Shown: positions 35,208 to 43,927 of the stretch, piece after piece
Numbering within the stretch: position 1 is the first letter of the stretch
Layout: each line of letters opens with the position of its first letter
Source of the DNA: Chryseobacterium nakagawai
GTDB lineage: Bacteria; Bacteroidota; Bacteroidia; Flavobacteriales; Weeksellaceae
Reading direction: 5' to 3'
DNA length: 64,000 bases
NCBI RefSeq assembly: GCF_900637665.1
Contig: NZ_LR134386.1
Span: 3,464,501 to 3,528,500, forward strand
Made by a program: the position numbers and the translations under genes
The notes under the pieces: model-generated
Database searches by the model: none
What the model saw: the letters and a program-made list of their open reading frames with translations, nothing else
What the model was told of the DNA's origin: nothing

Positions 35208-36494
35208 TTATAGTTTTACAGAAAAAATGTGCAAATTATTTTCAAATTTATAATTGATTGTCCAGTGGTGGAATTTGCAAATCTCACTGATGATGGCTAG
35301 TCCTAAACCACTTCCGCTATTGTCAGCAGAAAGCTTCGAAAATCTTTTGAATAATAGATCTGTATTTAATTTTTCAGTTCCGGAATTGGCAACTTCAAAT
35401 ACTGAATTTGTCAACTTCACCGATATTGCTCCGTCACGTGAAGTATGACGGATAGCATTCAAAATTAGGTTATTGATAAGAACTTCAGTCAGCCCGCTGT
35501 TTCCATTTACTTTAATGCCTGAAGAAATATTTTCTGTAACAGAAATATTCTTTTGTTCAAAATGTTCATTAAAGACATCAAGACTTTGGTGCAATAGATC
35601 GTCCAGCTTAATGATTTCAGAATTATCGAATTGGCTGTTATCTATTTTTGCTAATAACAAAAGGTTCTTATTAATTCTTGAACTTCTTGTTAGAGCCCGG
35701 TTCATTTCTTCTGCAATATCATATTGCCTTTCGGTAAGGTTTACATCTTGTAACAAAAGATCAAGCTTATTTTTCAAGATGGCCAACGGAGTCTGCAACT
35801 CGTGAGACGCGTTTTCTGTAAACTCTTTCTGCGATTTATAAACGGATACGTTATGAGTAATTAATTTTCGTAATGACTGATTTAATTCTTCAAATTCTGT
35901 AGTGTCTGTCTTGTCAAATTCAATCTGCGTCTGTGTGTTTAAATTAAAATTCTTCAGTTTGTCAAGTGTGTTTCTAAAAGGTTTCCAGATTGTTTTGGAC
36001 AATCTCCTGTTAAGTATAAACAACCCTGTCACGATCAAAAGAAAAAAGAAAAATGTAATGAGACCAATGATCATTACAGTGCCTTCCGTTTCCTCAATAT
36101 TGGTCTCTATGGTAAAAAGATAAGGTTGTTTTTTTATATAAATGACCTTTTTAAGACATCTGTAGCGTTCGATCGTCGGATCCGCAGAAAAAGGTTTGTA
36201 TTTTTCAGCTGTAAAAAGTGAGTCTTTCCTTAAATGATTGGAAGTTATTTTTTCAATATTGGTTCCTGGTTGGATATGATTCCACAAGGTAATACTGCTT
36301 TGTATTTCTTCTATGGAAGCATTCATTTTGTTAAATTCATAGCCTGTTTTTTCTGCAACGATCTCGTTGTGCTCGTCAAGTTCATCCTGCCATATTGCAT
36401 CGACTACGAAATAATATACTGGGATACTGAAAACCAGAACAATCATAACAAAAATTAAAAACGGTCTGGTAGTTTTACTTAATAGTGGCTTCAT
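35208..36494 (-). CDS. Sensor histidine kinase of OmpR-type two-component system
   Basis: The 428-residue kinase has a first membrane helix (about 11-31), a periplasmic sensor segment of about 110 residues, and a second helix (about 143-165). HisKA follows with NASHELQTPLAILKNKLDLLL and an ATPase domain with SGSGLGLAIISEI. The periplasmic segment is short and of no named family. It lies six bases after the response-regulator gene on the same strand and forms a two-gene unit with it. It probably senses an envelope or lipid signal. Confidence 0.92.
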   Translation of the reverse strand: MKPLLSKTTRPFLIFVMIVLVFSIPVYYFVVDAIWQDELDEHNEIVAEKTGYEFNKMNASIEEIQSSITLWNHIQPGTNIEKITSNHLRKDSLFTAEKYKPFSADPTIERYRCLKKVIYIKKQPYLFTIETNIEETEGTVMIIGLITFFFFLLIVTGLFILNRRLSKTIWKPFRNTLDKLKNFNLNTQTQIEFDKTDTTEFEELNQSLRKLITHNVSVYKSQKEFTENASHELQTPLAILKNKLDLLLQDVNLTERQYDIAEEMNRALTRSSRINKNLLLLAKIDNSQFDNSEIIKLDDLLHQSLDVFNEHFEQKNISVTENISSGIKVNGNSGLTEVLINNLILNAIRHTSRDGAISVKLTNSVFEVANSGTEKLNTDLLFKRFSKLSADNSGSGLGLAIISEICKFHHWTINYKFENNLHIFSVKL

Positions 36495-36500
36495 AATTAA

Positions 36501-37178
36501 TTACATATTTTCCCATCTATATCCCGTTCCATAAACTGTTTTCAGATAATGATCACAGCCAGCTTCATATAATTTCTTTTTAAGATTTTTGACGTGCGCA
36601 TAGACAAAGTCGTGGTTATCCAGCATATCCGCAAAATCACCGGAAAGATGTTCTGCTAAGGTGCTTTTAGAAATAACTTTATTCTTGTTTCCAATAAAGT
36701 AAATAAGAAGGTCAAATTCTTTTTTTGTAAGGATAATCGTTTGATTATTAATAGTAACAGTTTTGGCTAAAAGATCGATCTCTAATTCATTCTGCTTTAC
36801 AACATTCGAATTATTAAATTGTTTTCTTCTTATAATTGAATAGATCCTTGCCATTAATTCTGAAAGATGAAAAGGTTTTGTAAGATAATCGTCTGCCCCT
36901 AGCTTCAATCCTTTTATTTTATCATCCAGAGCATTCTTCGCCGAAATAATAATGACCCCATCCTGTTTATTCTGTCTTTTTAATTCTTCTAAAATTGACA
37001 GACCACTACCGTCTGGAAGCATAATATCTAATAAGATACAGTCATACTGGAAAGTTTCAACCTTATCCATTGCTTCACTGAAAGTAGGTGCAAATTCACA
37101 GACATAATTTTCTCCCGAAAGATATTCGGAAATACTTTTTGCAAGCTCTGTTTCGTCTTCTATGATCAGGATTTTCAT
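36501..37178 (-). CDS. OmpR-family response regulator
   Basis: The 225-residue regulator has a receiver (IIEDETE at the start; phosphoacceptor in DCILLDIMLPDGSGLSI; lysine in DDYLTKPFHLSEL) and a winged-helix output (LTKKEFDLLIYFIGNKNKVISKSTLAEHL, then VYAHVKNLKKKL and TVYGTGYRW). OmpR-type proteins bind direct repeats with about one helical turn spacing. Exactly such repeats precede six units in this cluster, including this gene. The stop lies six bases before the sensor kinase. Confidence 0.93.
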   Translation of the reverse strand: MKILIIEDETELAKSISEYLSGENYVCEFAPTFSEAMDKVETFQYDCILLDIMLPDGSGLSILEELKRQNKQDGVIIISAKNALDDKIKGLKLGADDYLTKPFHLSELMARIYSIIRRKQFNNSNVVKQNELEIDLLAKTVTINNQTIILTKKEFDLLIYFIGNKNKVISKSTLAEHLSGDFADMLDNHDFVYAHVKNLKKKLYEAGCDHYLKTVYGTGYRWENM

Positions 37179-37182
37179 TTTG

Positions 37183-37218
37183 CTAATTTATAATTGCAAT
37201 TTTGAATAAATTTCGAAT
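37183..37218 (-). promoter_or_regulatory. Predicted regulator site plus -7-like box, response-regulator promoter
   Basis: Half-sites TTCGAAAT and TTCAAAAT spaced 11 bp lie at 37198-37218 on the minus strand, 7 bases upstream of a box TAAATTAG (37183-37190). The box ends only about five bases from the start codon, so the mRNA would be nearly leaderless if this promoter is used. Confidence 0.5.
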
Positions 37219-37491
37219 TTATACAATTTTCTATATGTAGATATTGAGGAATTTTTGAAATCATAAAAATAATATTCGTAATCAATGTTAAGATTTTAAA
37301 ACTCTATATGAAGATAGTAATCTCAAAAGCGAAAATTTTAAAACAGATAGCAATCAACGATATTGGAAATAAAAAAATCAAGGATAATAAATTTTGTAGA
37401 TCAAGGTAATATAAAAATGTAAAAATATTTAATATTTCATTCTTGATAATTCTGTGATTCTTTCTAAATCTTCCACCAAATATTTCGATAT
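37219..37491. other. Spacer between regulator operon and recombinase
   Basis: AT-rich DNA without a gene. It probably contains the left boundary of the accessory region, but no attachment-site repeat could be identified. Confidence 0.35.
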
Positions 37492-39033
37492 TTATTCGGT
37501 TATGGGTACAAGACCGGAAAGAGGTGATAATTCACTATTTTTCCGGTTTTTTTTAGCTCGTAAATCATTGTTAATCTGATAGATATAGGACAACAAAACG
37601 TTAGGTCGCATAGTTCGATAATGATTTTCAAAAAATTCCAATTTTTCAGGGAATATCGAACTAATTATTTGACGTTTCAATGTGATATCCCCACTACTAA
37701 AGACTTTAGCAAGATCTACAACGTTCGATAATGCATGGTCAAGTAGTTTCGGAAAATCTATTTTGTTTTTATCTTTTACTTTGGTCAGGTTGCTTTCTAA
37801 CTTTTCAATTTTGTCCTTGCAATCAGTTTTAATTTCCAAATAATCCTCATTATCAATGATCTCTTCCAGTAATTTGTTTCGTGCCGACTTTAACCTGTTA
37901 TTCAATCCATCTATTTCCATTAATATCTTTTTTCTTTGATGTTGAGGATTATCGATAAACTTCTCAAAATTTTGTTTCAAGACCTTTCTCAAATATTTTT
38001 TAATGGACTCCCTCATTTCTAAAGCTTGTAGTAATTCCAGGAATTTATTGTTAATAATTTCTGCTTTATAACGATATCCGCATGGTGACTGACAATGGTA
38101 GTAATAATATTTCTTAGAGTATCCTGTAGATGCACTACCGGTTATTAAATGACCACATTCCGGACAGACTAGAAATCCTCTCAGGGGAAGATTATCGTCA
38201 GACAAGATTTTTACATTGGGTCTTGCAAGGTTTGCATTGCCATCCATTATATTTTGGACTTTTTCGAATAACTCCTCACTGATCAAAGGTTCATGAATAC
38301 TTGGAACAAAATGAGCCTCCTCGTCATTATATTGTTCTACATAAATTTTTCCGCAATATGCAGTATTCCTTAAGCCGGCAAGAAAAGCACTGACTTTTAC
38401 AGTTTTCCCTTCCCGCATATTCATCATATCCATGATCTGGCTGGCTGAATAAACACCTTTTGCCATCTCATTAAATGCCCATTTCATATTTGAAGCTTCC
38501 GGTTCTTTTTGAGTGACCTACTTCTTCCCATTCTCAGTGATCTTATTGACATATCCATAAGGCGCCCTTCCCATCAATCTTCCTTCTTTTCTTGCACGAC
38601 GCATTCCATAGTAGGTATTCAGGGCACGTCTGTCGTTTTCAACTTCCGGTGCAGCAAGATAGATTGCCAACATCATCTTATTCTCGGGAATTGAAAGATC
38701 CAAAGGTTGTTCAATGGCTTGCGGATCAACGTGGAGCTTTTTGAGCATATTGATCATTTGATAGGCATCACCTGCGTTTCTGCTAAAACGATCCCATTTT
38801 GTAAACAACAATAAGTTGGTTCTGGAGCTCTTTTTCTTAAGTGTATCTAGCAGTTTGATCCATTCAGGCCTGTTAAAGGTTTTGGCTGAATAATCTTCAT
38901 AAATGACCTGTCCAACTACGATACTGTTATTTTCACAGTATCGTCTCAGTCTTTCTTCCTGATCTCTTTGGGAATATCCTTTATCTGCCTGCTCATCGGT
39001 TGAAACACGAATGTATAAATCGGCTTTTTTCAT
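37492..39033 (-). pseudogene. Large serine recombinase split by an in-frame amber codon
   Basis: Residues 1-171 form the resolvase catalytic domain (YIRVSTDEQADKG with nucleophile S11; LLLFTKWDRFSRNAGDAY). The second part (about 180-513) is the recombinase domain, the zinc ribbon FLVCPECGHLITGSAS...YYHCQSPCGYRY, and a coiled coil. The two parts are in the same frame and are separated only by one TAG at 38518-38520 followed by VTQKEPEASNMKWAF, which fits the family. So a single nonsense mutation has broken a 513-residue recombinase, unless the codon is read through. Such enzymes integrate and excise mobile elements. Confidence 0.82.
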
Positions 39034-39051
39034 CTCTACAATCTTAAAATA

Positions 39052-39213
39052 TTATTCATCTAAAAACTCCCTTATTGTGACTGTCAATAGCATTTTTAGA
39101 AATTCTACAATTTGTTCAGCTTCCTCAATAGTTAACTCAATTTCCTCCTCTTCTTTGAGAATTTTGATAATCTCTTCAGTGCTTATATTTTTAATTTCAA
39201 TGTTCTTTTCCAT
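39052..39213 (-). CDS. Small acidic protein upstream of recombinase, 53 residues
   Basis: The frame encodes a glutamate- and isoleucine-rich peptide (MEKNIEIKNISTEEIIKILK at the start, VTIREFLDE at the end). It ends 19 bases before the recombinase start on the same strand. Its amino-acid pattern is that of one or two amphipathic helices. No family is recognised. Tight coupling to the recombinase suggests an accessory or regulatory role. Confidence 0.5.
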   Translation of the reverse strand: MEKNIEIKNISTEEIIKILKEEEEIELTIEEAEQIVEFLKMLLTVTIREFLDE

Positions 39214-39303
39214 ATAACCGAAATCTTTTAAATAAAAATATTCGGCTAATCCAACAACTATTAATTAATGTATTTAATTGATACACTTGGCTTAGATGTG
39301 CTT

Positions 39304-40194
39304 TTACTCTTGAATTTCAAAATATTTCAGAATGGCATTGTAGTTATCTTGGGCAGTTAGGCAGGTATCAAGAAGATAACCTCTAATATTTTCCCATTCC
39401 TGTAATCCTCTGTAATAAAATAGCTTTAGCTCTTCATCAATAATAAATGGAATAACGTTGTTAGCTAAGCATTCTTTAAACATAATCAATCTGCCAACAC
39501 GACCATTTCCGTCTTGAAAAGGGTGAATAATTTCGAACTGATAGTGAAAGGCAATAATGTCCTCAATGGTTTTATTTTCAATATCGTTGTATTCAGATAA
39601 AATCTCTTTCATTCTAGTTGCTACTTTGCCCGGTGCTGTAGTTTCATTACCTCCAACTTCATTCGGCAATTTCTTGTATTCCCCAACATTAAACCAGTCT
39701 TTAGCACTATCAGATGTTCCGGACTTTAGTAAGAAATGAAGCTCTTTTATTAATGATTCAGTTAATTTTGATTTAGCCTTATCAATTATGAGATCAATAG
39801 CTCTAAAGTGATTTGTAGTTTCTATTATGTCATCTACATTGATACTTTCCTTCGAAACCCCGACCGTATTTGTTTCAAAAATATATCTTGTCTGATCTAA
39901 TGTTAGCCTACTTCCTTCTATTCTATTTGAGTTGTACGTCAGATCGATCTGGGTTCTGTGATAAATGCCGCCCTTGAGCTTCATTTCTTTCTCTTCCTTC
40001 AGTTTGTTCAGCAAAGGATTTTTACTAAACTTCTTTTTACTTTCTTTTGAAGGAGGAAGCGCATCCTCTGGAATATTATAGGTTTTACCAGTTAAGAACG
40101 AACCGTTAATCCTGCCATGCGCACAGTAATTCCTGACAGTTCTTTCAGGTATGTTCCATTTTTTGGAAAATTCTGCTACTGATATATATTTCAT
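39304..40194 (-). CDS. Fic-domain protein with N-terminal helix-turn-helix and inhibitory helix
   Basis: The 296-residue protein has an N-terminal MerR/excisionase-like helix-turn-helix (KWNIPERTVRNYCAHGRI, about residues 12-29). The inhibitory motif SxxxEG (S89 to G94, SNRIEG) lies before the Fic core, which has the complete active site HPFQDGNGRVGR at 224-235. Fic proteins transfer AMP or other nucleotide parts to proteins; the inhibitory glutamate E93 marks an autoinhibited class II-type enzyme. The DNA-binding end suggests autoregulation. It is divergent from the SIR2-Argonaute gene across a 310-base spacer. Confidence 0.92.
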   Translation of the reverse strand: MKYISVAEFSKKWNIPERTVRNYCAHGRINGSFLTGKTYNIPEDALPPSKESKKKFSKNPLLNKLKEEKEMKLKGGIYHRTQIDLTYNSNRIEGSRLTLDQTRYIFETNTVGVSKESINVDDIIETTNHFRAIDLIIDKAKSKLTESLIKELHFLLKSGTSDSAKDWFNVGEYKKLPNEVGGNETTAPGKVATRMKEILSEYNDIENKTIEDIIAFHYQFEIIHPFQDGNGRVGRLIMFKECLANNVIPFIIDEELKLFYYRGLQEWENIRGYLLDTCLTAQDNYNAILKYFEIQE

Positions 40195-40243
40195 AAGATT
40201 CTAGATAGCCTTCATCGGCAAAAATTACACAATTTTCACGATG

Positions 40244-40251
40244 CAAATATA
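40244..40251 (-). promoter_or_regulatory. -7 promoter element of Fic gene
   Basis: TATATTTG on the minus strand matches TAnnTTTG, 50 bases upstream of the ATG at 40194. An inverted repeat TGCCGTTATTGGCA at 40260-40273 lies just upstream, near the -33 position, and could be the operator of the Fic protein's own helix-turn-helix. The rest of the 40195-40504 spacer shows no gene. Confidence 0.5.
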
Positions 40252-40504
40252 AGTTTTTTTGCCGTTATTGGCATAATAAATAATAAATAGCACAACCCCT
40301 AATTAAAAAATCCAGATATATTTACGGGAAACCTTACACACAATTTAATTTTTGTTCTTAGTCTAGAACACTAAAAGAATTATTTCTACTATATGATATT
40401 TAAATTTTCTGTCATTAAAAATATTAAAACCTGTAAAAATTTTATACTATATTTATCAACATAAAAATGCAGAGGCCACGCTAAAAAATAGGATTATACA
40501 ACCC

Positions 40505-43500
40505 ATGATAATTGAAGAAAATTTACATTTAGATTATGACGCATTCTTGCGATCAATTAAAAGAAATATTGATGTCCCCCACTCCTTTCTTCTTGGCGCT
40601 GGAGCTTCAATAAGCTCAGGCATACAATCTGCGTACGACTGCATTTGGGAGTGGAAGCGTGATATTTATATTTCAAAAAATATAAATGCAGCTGAATACT
40701 ACAAAAATCACAAGAATGAAAATGTACGGATAAGTATACAAAAATGGATCGATAACCATGGAGGCTTTCCGAAGATTGATGCTTCGGAAGAGTATTCTTA
40801 CTATGCAGAAAAGGCCTATCCTATTGCTGAAGATCGAAGAAAGTATTTTTTTAGCCTCATTGAAAACAAACAACCATATATTGGTTATAAACTATTATGT
40901 TTCTTAGCAGGACAAGGCATCGTGAAGTCAGTGTGGACGACGAATTTTGACGGTCTTATGGTAAAAGCCGCACACCAAAATAATCTAACACCGATCGAAA
41001 TCACGCTTGATAATGCTGAACGCATATTTAGAAACCAAAGTACAAAGGAATTAATGTGTATCGCATTACATGGTGACTATAAATACTCAACATTAAAAAA
41101 CACTGATAATGAACTTGACTCACAGCACGAAATTTTCCAAGAACAACTTGCAAACTACCATTCGGATAAAAATCTTATTGTCGCTGGATATAGTGGCCGT
41201 GATGTCTCACTAATGAATGCTTTGAAGTCTGCATTCTCCAAAAGAGGCACTGGCAGATTATACTGGTGCGGGCATGGTGACAATATGAATATTGAAGTAC
41301 AAGAACTTATCGAACATGTGAGAAAATCTGGCAGAGAAGCATTTTACATTTCTACAGATGGATTCGACAAAACCTTAATTCACCTTACTAAGACAATTTT
41401 TGAAGACAATAAGGAAATCTCTGACAAAATTCAAAAAGTCCTTGAAATATCTGACGATCAGGAAACGGTAAATACAGATTTCAAACTAAATTTCACCAAA
41501 ACCGATAAATACATAAAAAGCAATCTTCACCCTGTTGTGTTTCCCCGGGAAGTATTTCAATTTGAAATAGATTATAAAAACGAAAGACCGTGGGCTTTCT
41601 TAAGAAAAATTACAGAAAACACAAGTATTTCAGCAGTTCCATTTAAAGGTAAAGTTTTTGCACTGGGTACATTAAGTGAGATTAATTCTGTATTTAGAGC
41701 TTACCTTAAAACTGATATTAAAAGGGAACAGATTTCACGTCAAGATGTAGAGAACGTCACTGTTTTTAAAAACCTGATGCTAAATGCCATCTTAAAATTC
41801 TTCTGCTCTACTACGCAGGTAAACTCAAATTACAGAGATAAAATTTGGATGAAGACTCACATCAGCCAACAAGGTGACATAACTGTTCATAAAGCGATTT
41901 ACATCTCGCTCTATTTTGACAAGAACTCTGGCTTCGGTTATTTAGCTATTGCACCGACAGTTTATTTAAACTCCACCAAAGAAATTTCAAAATCTCTAAA
42001 ACAGCAGATCAGTAAGAACATTCTAGAAAAGCTTTACAATCATAAATATGACGAGGAACTGCAACTGTGGAACGGACTATTATTTAACAATAGAAAACTG
42101 ATTTTTGAATATCCACCAAATTCAGGAACAGGTTTTGAATTTCAGATCAGCTCAAATACAGCGTATGGAGAAATCGACGTCATCGACAACAAATATCGTT
42201 CATATGCTCCACAGAATTATAATGGAAAGCAGACTCAATTTCGAGGAGTACAATTCTTGGAACCGCAGTTGATCTTTAAAAATACCTCTAGCGACAATGA
42301 TTTCAAGGACTATCATCCAATGCGGGGACTTATTAATAATCGTCCGTATGATGTGAACCTTAATGGAATTATTCATTCAAATGAAATTAACCTTTCAGTT
42401 GTATGCGGAGGTAAATACTCAGAAAGATTTTTCAGCTTCCTTTCAGCCATTAATTCACGACATTCCACACAAAACATTAATACGGACTACCTGATAGATT
42501 ATCCAGGGTTTGTATCGGCGTTTAATATTCCCATTAATATTCCGGCAACCAATGATAACACCATGTGGATGAACATTGAGTTTGTAGCGGAGAACTCAAA
42601 GCAGACTCATGAAAACGCAATCGCTTTGGCCAGACTTATAACAGACAGAATCCAAAAGATTTCTGCTATTCAAAGTTCGAGTACAGTTGTAATATTCATA
42701 CCTTTAGAATGGCAGCCATTTGAAACATATATAAATGAAACAGAGAGTTTTGATCTTCATGATTATATCAAGGCTTTTGCAGCATCAAAAGGAATATCAA
42801 CCCAACTTATTAGAGAAGATACGCTTGATGACAAACTGAAATGTCAAATATATTGGTGGCTTTCACTTTCATTTTATGTAAAATCACTAAGAACGCCTTG
42901 GATCTTAAATAATCAAGAAAGAAAAACTGCTTATGCGGGCATAGGTTACAGTGTTTCAAAAATCAAAAACAAACACGAAATTGTAATCGGCTGCAGTCAC
43001 ATATATGATTCTAATGGTCAGGGATTGAAATATAGACTTTCAAAAATCGATAATTATTTTTTGGATAAACAAAATAACCCTTATCTTTCTTATAAAGACG
43101 CATTTCAGTTTGGAGTATCAATTAGGGAACTTTTTTACGAGTCTTTAGATTCACTTCCTGAAAGGGTAGTTATTCATAAGCGCACACGATTTACCGAAGA
43201 TGAAATTAATGGTATAAAGGCAAGTCTTAATCAGGCTGGTATCAAAAAGATTGATCTGATAGAAATTAATTATGATACTGACGCAAAATTTCTTGCGATG
43301 AGTGTTTATCAGAATAATCTTCAAATTGATAAGTTTCCAATATCAAGAGGTACTTGCATTGTCACTAATAAAAAGACGGCATTGTTATGGACACATGGAA
43401 TAGTTCCTTCTGTAAAACAGCCAAATTACAAATTTTATCTTGGTGGCCGAAGCATTCCTGCGCCTGTTAAAATTACTAAACACTACGGAGAATCGAATAT

Positions 43501-43669
43501 AGATGTAATCGCTACAGAGATTCTTGGTCTAACAAAAATGAATTGGAACTCACTAGATCTCTATTCTAAGTTGCCCTCTACAATCGACTCGTCTAACCAA
43601 ATTGCTAAGATTGGTAAGCTACTGTCTAGATTTGAGGGTCGAAGTTATGATTATAGATTATTTATTTAA
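40505..43669 (+). CDS. Single-chain SIR2-APAZ-short prokaryotic Argonaute (SPARSA-type defence protein)
   Basis: The 1054-residue protein joins three parts. Residues 1-300 are a SIR2 NADase domain: LLGAGASISSG at 29-39, TTNFDG at 145-150, LHGD with catalytic H189, and VAGYSGRD near 226. A middle region (about 330-700) corresponds to APAZ. A C-terminal MID-PIWI follows: VVIFIPLEW near 728, AYAGIGYSV near 808 and VVIHKRTRF near 888, ending in RLFI. Catalytic PIWI aspartates are replaced (GIG, HKRTR), as in catalytically inactive short Argonautes. Such systems use a guide RNA to detect invading DNA and then deplete NAD+. The parts are usually separate genes; here they are fused. Confidence 0.88.
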   Translation: MIIEENLHLDYDAFLRSIKRNIDVPHSFLLGAGASISSGIQSAYDCIWEWKRDIYISKNINAAEYYKNHKNENVRISIQKWIDNHGGFPKIDASEEYSYYAEKAYPIAEDRRKYFFSLIENKQPYIGYKLLCFLAGQGIVKSVWTTNFDGLMVKAAHQNNLTPIEITLDNAERIFRNQSTKELMCIALHGDYKYSTLKNTDNELDSQHEIFQEQLANYHSDKNLIVAGYSGRDVSLMNALKSAFSKRGTGRLYWCGHGDNMNIEVQELIEHVRKSGREAFYISTDGFDKTLIHLTKTIFEDNKEISDKIQKVLEISDDQETVNTDFKLNFTKTDKYIKSNLHPVVFPREVFQFEIDYKNERPWAFLRKITENTSISAVPFKGKVFALGTLSEINSVFRAYLKTDIKREQISRQDVENVTVFKNLMLNAILKFFCSTTQVNSNYRDKIWMKTHISQQGDITVHKAIYISLYFDKNSGFGYLAIAPTVYLNSTKEISKSLKQQISKNILEKLYNHKYDEELQLWNGLLFNNRKLIFEYPPNSGTGFEFQISSNTAYGEIDVIDNKYRSYAPQNYNGKQTQFRGVQFLEPQLIFKNTSSDNDFKDYHPMRGLINNRPYDVNLNGIIHSNEINLSVVCGGKYSERFFSFLSAINSRHSTQNINTDYLIDYPGFVSAFNIPINIPATNDNTMWMNIEFVAENSKQTHENAIALARLITDRIQKISAIQSSSTVVIFIPLEWQPFETYINETESFDLHDYIKAFAASKGISTQLIREDTLDDKLKCQIYWWLSLSFYVKSLRTPWILNNQERKTAYAGIGYSVSKIKNKHEIVIGCSHIYDSNGQGLKYRLSKIDNYFLDKQNNPYLSYKDAFQFGVSIRELFYESLDSLPERVVIHKRTRFTEDEINGIKASLNQAGIKKIDLIEINYDTDAKFLAMSVYQNNLQIDKFPISRGTCIVTNKKTALLWTHGIVPSVKQPNYKFYLGGRSIPAPVKITKHYGESNIDVIATEILGLTKMNWNSLDLYSKLPSTIDSSNQIAKIGKLLSRFEGRSYDYRLFI

Positions 43670-43927
43670 AGATATACAGAGGCTAAGCATTTTGCCAACT
43701 TAAAAATCAGTGGAAGTGCGGACTTGCATTCATAAAATAAATAGAAGTTTCGATCGATACAATTATTCTGCTAGATCAAAAAATGCGTTGTTTTATGGTT
43801 ATTGTTTTGTTTAAAAAGCATTGCTGCAGATTTATTATAGCCGTATATTCTGTTAATTCTTCTTTAAATATTGCCAGGCAGGAAGTATAAATAATTCAAA
43901 GGAATGATATACCTATCCGAGGTTGTA

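Noticed and set aside
38518..39033. Reading the two recombinase parts as two independent genes
   Set aside because: They share one frame, and the sequence after the TAG continues the family alignment. A single broken gene is simpler.
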